A DNA stretch of 10,305 nt from an uncultured Pirellulaceae bacterium (GCA_947259675.1 CAMYNE010000228.1:1-10305), one strand, 5' to 3'; shown: positions 1 through 6,710, counted from the first letter of the stretch. Notes: generated from the letters alone by a model not told the origin. Made by a program: numbers and translations.

Positions 1-2
1 GA

Positions 3-70
3 GTCAGGTGTCAGTCGTCAGTTCTCGGTTCTCGGTTCTCGGTTCTCGGTTCTCGGTTCTCGGTTCTCAG
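3..70. repeat. Heptamer short tandem repeat
   Basis: The sequence keeps a strict 7-bp period through about ten units. It begins with GTCAGGT, GTCAGTC and GTCAGTT, then has six exact CTCGGTT units from 24 to 65 and a degenerate CTCAGCA. The gradient from GTCAGNN to CTCGGTT suggests stepwise slippage expansion from one ancestral unit. It may continue upstream of the window. It resembles the short tandemly repeated heptamers known between bacterial genes. No function is visible. Confidence 0.9.
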
Positions 71-84
71 CACGCTCCGTAATC

Positions 85-110
85 GCGTTGAAACAACGCT
101 TTTCCTTTTC
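85..110 (+). terminator. Possible intrinsic terminator of an upstream gene
   Basis: A perfect 6-bp stem GCGTTG/CAACGC with an AAA loop (85-99) is followed by the pyrimidine run TTTTCCTTTTC. The shape is that of a small rho-independent terminator for a + strand gene ending outside the window. The stem is short and the T tract is interrupted, so it could be chance. Confidence 0.35.
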
Positions 111-130
111 TCCTCAGCATCGTCAAAACG

Positions 131-139
131 TGCTATGAT
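131..139 (+). promoter_or_regulatory. Extended -10 promoter candidate
   Basis: TGCTATGAT is an extended -10 element (TGN plus TATGAT, five of six matches to TATAAT). It would start transcription near 146, about 27 nt before the GTG of the secreted ConA-like protein. No good -35 box lies 16-18 nt upstream (111-116 is TCCTCA), which fits an extended -10 promoter but lowers certainty. Confidence 0.4.
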
Positions 140-172
140 GATGCGCGAACAAACTCAAATAGGAGAAATGGC

Positions 173-985
173 GTGTTGTCGAATATTTCCAGTTTTTTAA
201 CGTCTTGTCTTGTGAAGTCAGCTTTAACATTAGTCGCCGTCTGTTTGGCCTGGAATGGGAACACATCTGCACAAGAGAAAAAAACGGACGAAACGGAAAC
301 CAGTAAATCTCCAATCGCCTTGATTTCCACAGCTGGTTTCCAGGAAATTTTTTCAGAAGATTTCGAAAGCGACATCGCGAATTGGGAGTTAGTTGATGAC
401 GGCTGGAAACATGTTCCTTCGGGCAATTCGAAGGTCTTGAGTCTGCACAAAAAGGCAAGCAATTTTAAGCCGATTCATCGTTCTCCGACTCATATTGCCC
501 TGCTAAAAGACAACGAGGTTGCAGATTTCGATTTGAATTTGCGGGTTCAAAGCACGAACGAGGATTACAACCATCGAGACGTATGTTTGTTTTTCGGATA
601 CCAGAGTCCGACACAATATTACTATGTGCACCTTGGCAAAAAGACAGATCCTCATTGCAATCAAATTTTTGTCGTTAACAATGCCGACCGGACAAAGATA
701 TCACTCACGACCAGCGAAGGAACGAACTGGGATGGTCGCTGGCATTCTGTGCGACTCTTGAGAGACGCGACGACCGGCGACATTCAAGTCTTCTTTGACG
801 ACATGAACACACCGGTGATGACGGCCAAAGACAAAACGTTTACTCGTGGCCGTATTGGAGTAGGATCATTCGACGACACAGCGAATTTCGATAATCTCGA
901 GTTGACCGGCAAGCCTCATTCGCCCGCGCAAAAGGAATCGTCTGATTCCGAACAAGGGGCAGAAGCCAAACAGCTTGGGAAGTAG
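173..985 (+). CDS. Exported ConA/LamG-like domain protein
   Basis: This encodes a 270-residue exported protein of unassigned function. Residues 1-33 form a signal peptide: K15, a hydrophobic core at about 16-27, and a signal peptidase I site after TSA at 33. Cys24 is not in a proper lipobox because residue 23 is Val. Residues of about 55-247 have the alternating beta pattern of a concanavalin A-like fold of the LamG/DUF1080 kind. Visible features are an opening EDFESDIANWE, an aromatic YYYVHLG strand near the middle, WHSVRLLRD, and the closing GRIGVGSFDDTANFDNLEL typical of this fold. The last 20 residues are polar and low complexity. Such domains usually bind or cleave carbohydrate, but no catalytic motif can be named. 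The GTG at 173 is chosen because AGGAG (161-165) lies 7 nt upstream; the nearby ATG at 168 is in another frame that stops early. It stands alone, convergent with the small gene that follows. Confidence 0.85.
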   Translation: MLSNISSFLTSCLVKSALTLVAVCLAWNGNTSAQEKKTDETETSKSPIALISTAGFQEIFSEDFESDIANWELVDDGWKHVPSGNSKVLSLHKKASNFKPIHRSPTHIALLKDNEVADFDLNLRVQSTNEDYNHRDVCLFFGYQSPTQYYYVHLGKKTDPHCNQIFVVNNADRTKISLTTSEGTNWDGRWHSVRLLRDATTGDIQVFFDDMNTPVMTAKDKTFTRGRIGVGSFDDTANFDNLELTGKPHSPAQKESSDSEQGAEAKQLGK

Positions 986-1004
986 GGGGTGGTTCCCGCA
1001 ACGA

Positions 1005-1022
1005 AACCGGACGCTACCGGTT
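1005..1022. other. Small inverted repeat between convergent genes
   Basis: AACCGG (1005-1010) and CCGGTT (1017-1022) form a 6-bp stem with a 6-nt loop in the 44-nt gap between two convergent stop codons. It could help end transcription from both sides, but no T tract follows in either direction, so this is a weak call. Confidence 0.25.
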
Positions 1023-1029
1023 GGGCTGG

Positions 1030-1170
1030 TTACTTCCTGAAGAAGATCATGTACGCCGCGATAGCGATGCCAGCAATGATCGCAATCGCGACCGGTTCCT
1101 GGACTGTTTTTGTGACGATGTCGAGGCTGTTCGCCCATGATTCGGAGGCTACTTCTGAAACGGGACGCAT
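1030..1170 (-). CDS. Small single-span membrane protein
   Basis: This is a 46-residue protein with no family I recognise. Residues 1-25 are polar and mildly acidic (for example SEVASESWANSLD). Residues of about 27-44 are a strongly hydrophobic Ala/Ile segment with a Gly (VAIAIIAGIAIAAYMIFF), and the chain ends in Arg-Lys. This arrangement suggests a tail-anchored or N-out single transmembrane protein, with the basic end staying in the cytoplasm. The start at 1170 is preferred over a longer reading in the same frame (to 1314) because AAGGAG (1178-1183 on the + strand) sits just upstream at normal spacing, and the extra N-terminal residues look non-coding. It is convergent with the ConA-like gene, 44 nt between stops. 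Planctomycetes and other bacteria carry many such tiny membrane proteins, often unannotated. The ribosome site plus clean membrane segment make a real gene likely; the role is unknown. Confidence 0.68.
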   Translation of the reverse strand: MRPVSEVASESWANSLDIVTKTVQEPVAIAIIAGIAIAAYMIFFRK

Positions 1171-1325
1171 GTTTGGCTCCTTATTGATTTTGTGTGTGAC
1201 AAACATACGTTTGGGAAAAACGGCCGGATGGAGATTTGAAATCATGGGAGCGTCCGAATGCAGTTTGCGTTCGACGATTAACCACCAGAATCGTGATAAT
1301 CGGAACGTGTTCAATGTATCGGGAG

Positions 1326-1357
1326 ACGCCCCCGCGTTTACGCGGTGGGAGCTTCAC
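1326..1357 (+). repeat. 32-bp palindromic repeat, copy 1
   Basis: This is the first of four copies of a palindromic unit with the core CCCCCGCGTTTACGCGG followed by TGGGAG and ending in TCAC. The halves CGCG and its complement surround a TTTA centre, so the transcript folds into a short GC-rich hairpin. Copies 1 and 2 read on the + strand, copies 3 and 4 on the - strand. Confidence 0.85.
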
Positions 1358-1364
1358 TATCAAA

Positions 1365-1471
1365 CTAGAGCACTTTCAGAATTGGTATTCGCAAGCGTGG
1401 CTGTGGCTTCCAGCCGCAGTACTGCGGCAGGATGCCCCAGCCACTGAACAATAGCTTTGAAAATGCTCTAG
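1365..1471. mobile_element. 107-bp MITE-like hairpin element
   Basis: The element begins CTAGAGCACTTTCA and ends with the complement of CTAGAGCATTTTCA, giving terminal inverted repeats with 13 of 14 matches. The two arms also match toward the middle (GGCTGTGGCTTCC against GGCTGGGGCATCC) and meet at the perfect 16-bp palindrome GCCGCAGTACTGCGGC at 1413-1428. The whole unit is therefore one long imperfect hairpin of 56 and 51 nt arms. It is non-coding. The first 50 bp occur again at 7925-7974 with one mismatch, which shows it is a dispersed repeat. The likely nature is a miniature inverted-repeat element moved by a transposase encoded elsewhere, or a large REP-type palindrome. No clear target duplication beyond the CTAG ends is visible. 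Confidence 0.75.
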
Positions 1472-1518
1472 AAAAAAAAGCGAAAACATTGGCACAACTC
1501 AGTTCGGCCATTGGTTGG

Positions 1519-1550
1519 ACGCCCCCACATTTATGTGGTGGGAGCCTCAC
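1519..1550 (+). repeat. 32-bp palindromic repeat, copy 2
   Basis: This has the same frame as copy 1 (ACGCCCCC, palindromic centre, GTGGGAGC, TCAC), but the stem reads CACATTTATGTG instead of CGCGTTTACGCG. The changes on the two sides of the stem compensate each other, so base pairing is kept. Confidence 0.85.
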
Positions 1551-1587
1551 TTTTTACCGATCTTCTGGCATCCCCGTCGGGCGAAAG

Positions 1588-1619
1588 GTGACGCTCCCGC
1601 CGCATAAATGCGGGGGCAT
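1588..1619 (-). repeat. 32-bp palindromic repeat, copy 3, inverted
   Basis: Read on the - strand this copy starts ATGCCCCCGC and ends GGGAGCGTCAC, with the stem GCATTTATGC. It is again a compensated variant of the copies at 1326 and 1519. It faces copy 2 with 37 nt between them. Confidence 0.85.
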
Positions 1620-1656
1620 CTGCTATTTGCTAATGCTTGTTAAAGCTAGGCCGAAG

Positions 1657-1688
1657 ATGAACCTCCCGCCGCGTGAACGCGGGGGTTC
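1657..1688 (-). repeat. 32-bp palindromic repeat, copy 4, inverted
   Basis: Read on the - strand this copy starts GAACCCCCGCG and ends GGGAGGTTCAT, with stem CGCGTTCACGCG. It is the most diverged at its outer ends (GAAC and GTTC), yet those outer changes also pair with each other, extending the hairpin. Confidence 0.8.
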
Positions 1689-1697
1689 ACGACCGAG

Positions 1698-1725
1698 AGA
1701 TTTCTCGTAATAACACGAGAGATCT
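1698..1725 (-). terminator. Strong hairpin downstream of the TPR-redoxin gene
   Basis: AGATTTCTCGT (1698-1708) pairs with ACGAGAGATCT (1715-1725) over 11 positions with one mismatch that can be a G-U pair, around a 6-nt loop. It lies 39 nt past the stop codon of the - strand TPR gene, where a 3' end is expected. No U-rich tail follows on the - strand, so it may be a 3'-end stabilising stem rather than an intrinsic terminator. Confidence 0.4.
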
Positions 1726-1764
1726 TCACCTCGCTCCTCACGGTTTGAGAATGACTGGCTTCTT

Positions 1765-4152
1765 TCATTCCAGTCGCTGCTTCGAGACCTGGCCGACGAC
1801 CTCGCGGTCTCGATCGTTCTGCTCCAGCAGCCTTTTGGCTTCCTTAAGCAGAAACTCGTGGTCCATAAAAGGCTCATAGCTGATGTCCTGCCAACGAATT
1901 ATGCCTCGCCCGTCGACGAGAAAAGTTCCGTGCAAGGGTTGGTCTTCAAAGTCGTCGTAGGCGCGAAACTTTTTGAATACTTCCAGTTCTTGATCGGAAA
2001 CAAGATTCTTGAATGGCATCTCACCTTCATAATTTTCAATGGACTTGGCCAGCCCAGCTTTTTCGTCGCTGCTGATTGCAACCATCTCAATGCCTGCCGC
2101 TTCGAATTCAGCGACATGTGGGCCGAATTTTTGCAATTGCTCGGCGCAGTGCAAACAACCGTGACCCAGATAAAAGATGATGATGTGCGGGTGGCCTGCA
2201 AATTCGCTCGAACTAATCTCTGAATCATTCGAATCCGCAAGGTTCCACGACGGAGCGGGAGAAGGCGACCAGCGAAACGGACCGAGCGTATCAAGTTCCG
2301 GTCGCTCACCGATGTCAGTGGCAATGTCCGGCGGCGACCGCCAATCGTCTTCCTGCTGCAATAGTTCAGCAACAGGTTCTAACCGGGAAAAAATCGGTGC
2401 GCTCAAATCAAGCGAAGAAGAACAATTTTTTAGCTCTTCGAACGCATCCAACACGTCTTTCAAGTCCGCAACATCTGCCTCGTCGCCGCTCTCTTTTTTT
2501 CCATGAATGAGGTAATTCTGGTATTGAAGAAAGGCGAAACGGGCAAGCGGAATGGACTCGCTGGGTCGCCGTTCAATTTGTTTTTTGACGGTTTTGGTGC
2601 CTTCCTGATACTCGCCGGCCAAGAAATGCAATTCGCCTAGCCAACTGACATCTTCTCCGGCGGCTTTTAAAAGCTTCTGGCGGGCGGCGCCATATTCCAT
2701 GTCAGCAACGAGCCGATAGCCTTCGATTGCCAATATCGCCTTTTCGCATTGAGAAACCAGACGTTTGGCTTTCGCGTGATCTTTTTTTGTCTTAGCCAGG
2801 TCTTTATCCAGTGTTTTTAGATTGACGTCAGCGGGCATCGGCGTGGGCGGATGGTCTTCACCCTTTTTTTCGCTCGCAGATTTGGCCACCGTTAATCGAC
2901 GTTTTAGCGGTGTCAGCTCTTCTAGCCGCGCTTGGTTCTCGTCGAGAATCTGTGCGATTTTTTCGCCAGTTTGGCACAAATCGATTGCCTGCTCGTAAAG
3001 CTGATATTCGCGGAGCACCTGCAACAACCGACGACGACCGTAACTCGCGCTTCCGCCATTTTTGTCAAGCGTGTTGTATCGCGGGTGTCGCGGCAGGCCA
3101 CACATGTTTTTGGCGAGATCCAGGGCATCCGAAACTCGTCCGATGTAAACCAGGTTGCGAATGAGCCACTCATTGTTGTGAGCAAAATTCATGATCTCAT
3201 CGGGTATTACACCGTCACGCATCATGTGAGCATGATCGACGCGTGCCGATGCCTCTTGTTGATAAACGGCGTCTTCGTATCGTTTCAAACGCGAATAGAT
3301 ATGGCCAGGCATATGCCACATGTGGGCAATGCTGGGAGCCGCTGGGCCACATCGAGCGGCTGAAGCAACTGCTTTTTCCGGATGTCGATAATCCCAAAGA
3401 TGGATCGTGTAATGATGACTGGGGTGCAGAGGTTCTTTCTCAAAAATTTCGTTGATCAACGCATCGGTGGCCAGGTAACTTCCGATCGGCACGCCTTCGC
3501 GACCATTGTGCCAGATTCGATGAGCTACAAACGCTTTGGCTTCAAGATCGTCGGGGTATTTCAAGACGATCGACTCGAGCGCTTTCAAGTACGCGTTTGC
3601 TTTTCGCTTTTTGTCGTCTTCGTCGATCTTCTTGACGTCTGTTTCGCCTTGGAAATAATCGTCTGCCGAATCGATGTATAACTTTTCCCGCTCGGTCACT
3701 TTGTCTTTGAGGGCGACTGCTTTTTCCATGAACCCTTGGGCTCGTTTTCGGTTGGTATTCGCGGCCTGTGCGGCACCCCAATACGCGATGGCGCAATCGG
3801 GATCAATGGCGGCGGCTTGACGAAATGAGCGTTCTGCTTCCAGGTACCAAAAACCGTGCAGTTGTCCGACACCCTGGTTGATAAAAGCCTGGGCTTGTTC
3901 CGAATCGGTCGTAGCAGGAAAATTGACGTTACCGGTGCCACCCATCAGATAGGCAGCTTGTCGGGGCCCTTCGTTGAAAGCTTCTCCATGTTGCGAGTGG
4001 CCTTGCAAAATCTGATCCACCGAATGGTCGATGTCGGCGTCGCTTGACTCAGTTTTCGCCGTTTCGTCGATCGCTTGAGCAATCACAGTCTTGAAATTTG
4101 CGGTGAAAACGATGGCAAGCAGGCAATTTGCCAAAACCAAAACTGGTTTCAT
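1765..4152 (-). CDS. Exported TPR protein with C-terminal CXXC redoxin domain
   Basis: This encodes a 795-residue exported protein. Residues 1-27 form a signal peptide ending IAQA. From about 80 to 350 there are tetratricopeptide-like helices, clearest in the FWYLEAERSFRQAAAIDPD segment near 100-120, and His-rich stretches such as MWHMPGHIY. A charged, Lys/Glu-rich helical or coiled-coil part follows at about 390-510, then further helical repeats. The last 160 residues form a thioredoxin/AhpC-TSA-like domain: hydrophobic strand HIIIFYL, the redox motif CLHC at 666-669, then VAISSD and a GTFLVDGRGIIRW strand as in peroxiredoxin and TlpA-like folds. It probably acts outside the cytoplasmic membrane, joining protein-protein contact repeats to a thiol-disulfide or peroxide reaction; the substrate is unknown. 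The reading frame extends to 4275, but Met at 4152 is preferred because the signal peptide starts there and GGAG (4162-4165 on the + strand) precedes it at 7 nt. A possible -10 (TAGAAT on the - strand, 4244-4249) lies upstream without a clear -35. It is divergent from DAHP synthase. Confidence 0.85.
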   Translation of the reverse strand: MKPVLVLANCLLAIVFTANFKTVIAQAIDETAKTESSDADIDHSVDQILQGHSQHGEAFNEGPRQAAYLMGGTGNVNFPATTDSEQAQAFINQGVGQLHGFWYLEAERSFRQAAAIDPDCAIAYWGAAQAANTNRKRAQGFMEKAVALKDKVTEREKLYIDSADDYFQGETDVKKIDEDDKKRKANAYLKALESIVLKYPDDLEAKAFVAHRIWHNGREGVPIGSYLATDALINEIFEKEPLHPSHHYTIHLWDYRHPEKAVASAARCGPAAPSIAHMWHMPGHIYSRLKRYEDAVYQQEASARVDHAHMMRDGVIPDEIMNFAHNNEWLIRNLVYIGRVSDALDLAKNMCGLPRHPRYNTLDKNGGSASYGRRRLLQVLREYQLYEQAIDLCQTGEKIAQILDENQARLEELTPLKRRLTVAKSASEKKGEDHPPTPMPADVNLKTLDKDLAKTKKDHAKAKRLVSQCEKAILAIEGYRLVADMEYGAARQKLLKAAGEDVSWLGELHFLAGEYQEGTKTVKKQIERRPSESIPLARFAFLQYQNYLIHGKKESGDEADVADLKDVLDAFEELKNCSSSLDLSAPIFSRLEPVAELLQQEDDWRSPPDIATDIGERPELDTLGPFRWSPSPAPSWNLADSNDSEISSSEFAGHPHIIIFYLGHGCLHCAEQLQKFGPHVAEFEAAGIEMVAISSDEKAGLAKSIENYEGEMPFKNLVSDQELEVFKKFRAYDDFEDQPLHGTFLVDGRGIIRWQDISYEPFMDHEFLLKEAKRLLEQNDRDREVVGQVSKQRLE

Positions 4153-4355
4153 CGAGTGGAACTCCGATAATGTCGATTGAGGGTAGGGACAGCCTTTGAC
4201 CATCGTGATCGGACTGTGACGGCACCACAACCCGTAGAAGGTCATTCTATCGTGAAAATGTAATTCGTTCATCATCTGGGCCGTATTATTCGACGATTAC
4301 ATCCATTTGAATATCCATGTTTAACGTTCAACGTATCGGGATTGTCTGCTACGCT

Positions 4356-4383
4356 TTGACGTTTGTGTTTACGCGAATTTAAT
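4356..4383 (+). promoter_or_regulatory. Sigma-70-type promoter of DAHP synthase
   Basis: TTGACG (4356-4361) and TTTAAT (4378-4383) each match the consensus at five of six positions and are separated by 16 nt. Transcription would begin near 4390. That is after the first possible ATG (4382) and only a few bases before the second ATG (4397), so the promoter, if real, makes 4397 the start and the message nearly leaderless. Confidence 0.5.
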
Positions 4384-4396
4384 GCCACCAAAATCA

Positions 4397-5743
4397 ATGT
4401 CGAATCAGAATTGGACTCCGAGTTCCTGGCGGAGCAAAATTGCCACTCAGCAGCCCGTATATCCGGACGCCGAAGCGCTGCAAAATGCGCTGGCTCGATT
4501 GGCGAAATTGCCTCCTTTGGTAACGAGTTGGGAAATCGAATCTTTGAAGGAATCGATCGCTGAGGCGGCGAAAGGGGAGGCCTTTCTATTACAGGCCGGC
4601 GATTGCAGCGAAAGCCTGGAGGATTGCGAAACCGACTCGATCGTTCGTAACCTGAAAGTTCTCATGCAAATGAGCTTTGTGTTGATTTTTGGTTCGAAGA
4701 AAAAAGTAATTCGCATGGGTCGGGTCGCGGGTCAATATGCGAAGCCCAGGTCCAACGACACAGAGACTCGTGATGGCGTGACTTTACCAGTTTATCGCGG
4801 TGACATTGTGAATCGTTCGGGCTTTACCGAAAGCGACCGACAACCCGATCCAGACTTGATGTTGCGCGGTTACGAACGCGCGGCATTGACGTTGAATTTT
4901 ATTCGTGGATTGAGCGCCGGTGGTTTTGCCGATATGCATCATCCCGAAAACTGGGATCTGGAATTTGTGAGCAATTCGTTACGTGCTCGGCAGTACCACG
5001 AGATGGTTGATTCGATCACCAGTTCGCTGCAATTCATGGAAGCCTTATTGGGCTCCTCAATTCGAGAAAGCCGAGCGGTTGACATATTTACGTCTCACGA
5101 GGGTCTGCATTTGAGTTATGAGCAAGCCCAGACTCGTCGCGTTCCGCGTCGCGAAGGCTGGTACAACGTGGGCACGCACTTTCCGTGGATCGGTTATCGA
5201 ACCCGCGATGTCCAAGGAGCCCATGCCGAATATTTTCGCGGAATTAGTAATCCAGTTGGACTCAAGGTTGGAAGCAAGTCGGATCCCGATGAACTTGTGT
5301 CGTTAGTCAAGTACATCAATTCCAAGAATGAGCCTGGGAAGGTGACGTTAATTCATCGGTTCGGGGCGAAAGAAATTTCCCAGGCACTGCCGCCGATTAT
5401 CAAAGCCGTTTCCGATGCGAAATTAAACGTTTTGTGGTCTTCCGATCCGATGCACGGAAACACTTATTCCACCAAATCCGGAATTAAGACGCGTAGCTTC
5501 GACGATATTGCCGAAGAGCTGGAAAAAGCATTCACGGTTCACGAGGCGCATGATACGACTCTCGGTGGCGTGCATCTGGAGTTAACCGGCGATAACGTCA
5601 CGGAGTGCATTGGCGGTGTTGGGCAACTCGCGGAACCCGACCTGGAAAGAGCCTACAAGAGTGCGGTTGATCCCCGCTTGAATTATGATCAGGCGATGGA
5701 GTTGGCATTTATGATCGCCGATCACATGAAGTCATCCAAATAA
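4397..5743 (+). CDS. aroG: Class II 3-deoxy-7-phosphoheptulonate (DAHP) synthase
   Basis: This enzyme condenses phosphoenolpyruvate with erythrose 4-phosphate to DAHP, the first step of the shikimate pathway, in the cytoplasm. The 448-residue protein matches the plant/Mycobacterium-type class II family over its full length. Visible motifs include WTPSSWRSK at the start, LLQAGDCSES, RVAGQYAKPRS, PVYRGDIVN, HEGLHLSYEQ, GISNPVGLKVG, SSDPMHGNT, HLELTGDNVTEC and DPRLNYDQ. The metal ligands known in the M. tuberculosis enzyme (Cys87, His369, Glu411, Asp441) correspond to Cys70, His353, Glu395 and Asp425 with matching spacing, so it should be active. The long N-terminal extension of the mycobacterial enzyme, part of its allosteric sites, is nearly absent. 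There is no Shine-Dalgarno site before either the ATG at 4382 or the one at 4397; 4397 is preferred from the promoter position and because family members begin near NWTPSSW. The symbol follows the mycobacterial homologue; aroF is also used. RNase III follows 84 nt later with its own promoter candidate. Confidence 0.95.
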   Translation: MSNQNWTPSSWRSKIATQQPVYPDAEALQNALARLAKLPPLVTSWEIESLKESIAEAAKGEAFLLQAGDCSESLEDCETDSIVRNLKVLMQMSFVLIFGSKKKVIRMGRVAGQYAKPRSNDTETRDGVTLPVYRGDIVNRSGFTESDRQPDPDLMLRGYERAALTLNFIRGLSAGGFADMHHPENWDLEFVSNSLRARQYHEMVDSITSSLQFMEALLGSSIRESRAVDIFTSHEGLHLSYEQAQTRRVPRREGWYNVGTHFPWIGYRTRDVQGAHAEYFRGISNPVGLKVGSKSDPDELVSLVKYINSKNEPGKVTLIHRFGAKEISQALPPIIKAVSDAKLNVLWSSDPMHGNTYSTKSGIKTRSFDDIAEELEKAFTVHEAHDTTLGGVHLELTGDNVTECIGGVGQLAEPDLERAYKSAVDPRLNYDQAMELAFMIADHMKSSK

Positions 5744-5751
5744 TACATTTG

Positions 5752-5780
5752 TTGACAATAATTTGGCGAAGTGATATTTT
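5752..5780 (+). promoter_or_regulatory. Sigma-70-type promoter of rnc
   Basis: A perfect -35 box TTGACA (5752-5757) is followed after 17 nt by TATTTT (5775-5780), which matches four of six -10 positions. The start point would be near 5787, giving a leader of about 40 nt before the ATG of RNase III. It suggests rnc is transcribed separately from DAHP synthase although both point the same way. Confidence 0.55.
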
Positions 5781-5827
5781 GCCGACAGGACATGACCCTC
5801 CAAAAATTTTCTGGTCTGTAAATAAGA

Positions 5828-6580
5828 ATGAATGACACATCGGATCACTTGACCGATGAACAGCTTGACAAGATAACCCGTTGCGAAAAAAGTCTCGGGT
5901 ACAAATTTCAAGACAAACAACTACTGTTCGAAGCTATCACTCACGCGTCGAGTTCTAACACGCGTCTGCTTTCTTACGAACGTCTCGAATTTTTGGGCGA
6001 TTCGATCCTGGGTTTTATTGTCTGTGAGCATCTTTTTGAGCGATTTACGGACTGGTTGGAAGGTGATTTGACGAAAGTCAAGTCCGTTGTTGTGAGCCGA
6101 TTCACATGCGGAATTATCGGTCATCAGCTGCAACTTGCTGATTTTCTGATTGTTGGAAAAGGGTTAGGTTCGTCAGGTGACGTGCCGAATTCATTGCTGG
6201 CAAATGCGTTCGAGTCAATCGTGGGTGCAATGTACCTGGACGGTGGTATGGATCGCACCAAAGAGTTTGTTTTGAAGGTGATGGCTGACCATATTGAGGC
6301 AACGGTCACTGGCGATGCCTCAACCAACTACAAGTCCGAATTACAGCAGTATGCTCAAAAAAGATTCGGGCTGCCTCCAAACTATCAATTGCTGGGCAAC
6401 AAAGGACCTGATCATGACAAATCGTTCATGATTTCAGCACAAGTAGGTAAACGTCAGTTTCAACCTGCGTGGGGCAAAAACAAAAAAGAGGCCGAACAAA
6501 AAGCGGCGGCCAATGCACTGGCCGAAATTGATGGTGTGGAAACTCCGTTCCCCATTCCCGACGAGAACGTCGAAGAATAG
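5828..6580 (+). CDS. rnc: Ribonuclease III
   Basis: This is a double-strand-specific endoribonuclease that processes rRNA precursors and structured RNAs in the cytoplasm. The protein has 250 residues, slightly longer than the usual 220-230. The nuclease domain (about 15-155) carries the signature ERLEFLGDS at 51-59, with Glu51, Glu54 and Asp58 in the places of E. coli Glu38, Glu41 and Asp45. EGDLTKVKS at 78-86 supplies Glu78 (E. coli Glu65), and the second metal motif NAFESIVGAMYLDGG has Glu129 in the place of essential Glu117. The neighbouring metal position (E. coli Asp114) is Asn126 here. A double-stranded RNA-binding domain covers about 167-234, ending in the KKEAEQKAAANALA helix. The last 15 residues are acidic and proline-containing. 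The ATG at 5828 has no strong ribosome site, but the domain begins shortly after it and no better start exists. A second, overlapping ATG at 5832 is out of frame. Confidence 0.96.
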   Translation: MNDTSDHLTDEQLDKITRCEKSLGYKFQDKQLLFEAITHASSSNTRLLSYERLEFLGDSILGFIVCEHLFERFTDWLEGDLTKVKSVVVSRFTCGIIGHQLQLADFLIVGKGLGSSGDVPNSLLANAFESIVGAMYLDGGMDRTKEFVLKVMADHIEATVTGDASTNYKSELQQYAQKRFGLPPNYQLLGNKGPDHDKSFMISAQVGKRQFQPAWGKNKKEAEQKAAANALAEIDGVETPFPIPDENVEE

Positions 6581-6710
6581 TCGTTCAGGTTCGTCGTCTT
6601 GCAAGATATCCAAACAAAACAATCGCACCCCCCGCGACCGGCGGTTGCTGAACGAAGAATTGTTCGCAAAATGGTAGCAAAAATAACCGAATCAACTTTT
6701 GGAGTTTTGT

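Larger units (their letters stand above)
1171..1764. other. Repeat-rich intergenic region without a convincing gene
   Basis: This 594-nt stretch holds no reading frame that looks like a protein; the open frames are short, overlap the repeats and lack ribosome sites. It contains a MITE-like hairpin element, four palindromic 32-bp repeats and a strong hairpin near the end, listed separately. About 150 nt at 1184-1325, before the first repeat, show nothing I can name. Confidence 0.7.

Noticed and set aside
989..1447. 152-residue + strand open frame
   Set aside because: It overlaps the better-supported small - strand gene and runs into the 32-bp repeat and the hairpin element. Its start lacks a ribosome site, and its protein composition is not family-like. 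Part of it (RALSELVFASVAVASS) is just the repeat element translated.
1326..1688. CRISPR array
   Set aside because: The four repeats are strongly palindromic, lie in both orientations and have unequal spacings (161, 37 and 37 nt), one of which holds a separate element. No cas genes are in the window.
4153..4275. 41-residue N-terminal extension of the TPR-redoxin protein
   Set aside because: The extension is not protein-like and would place the signal peptide internally; Met at 4152 has GGAG upstream.
6581..6655. 8-bp inverted repeat TCGTTCAG/CTGAACGA after rnc
   Set aside because: The arms are separated by 59 nt and no T tract follows, so it is not a convincing terminator or site.
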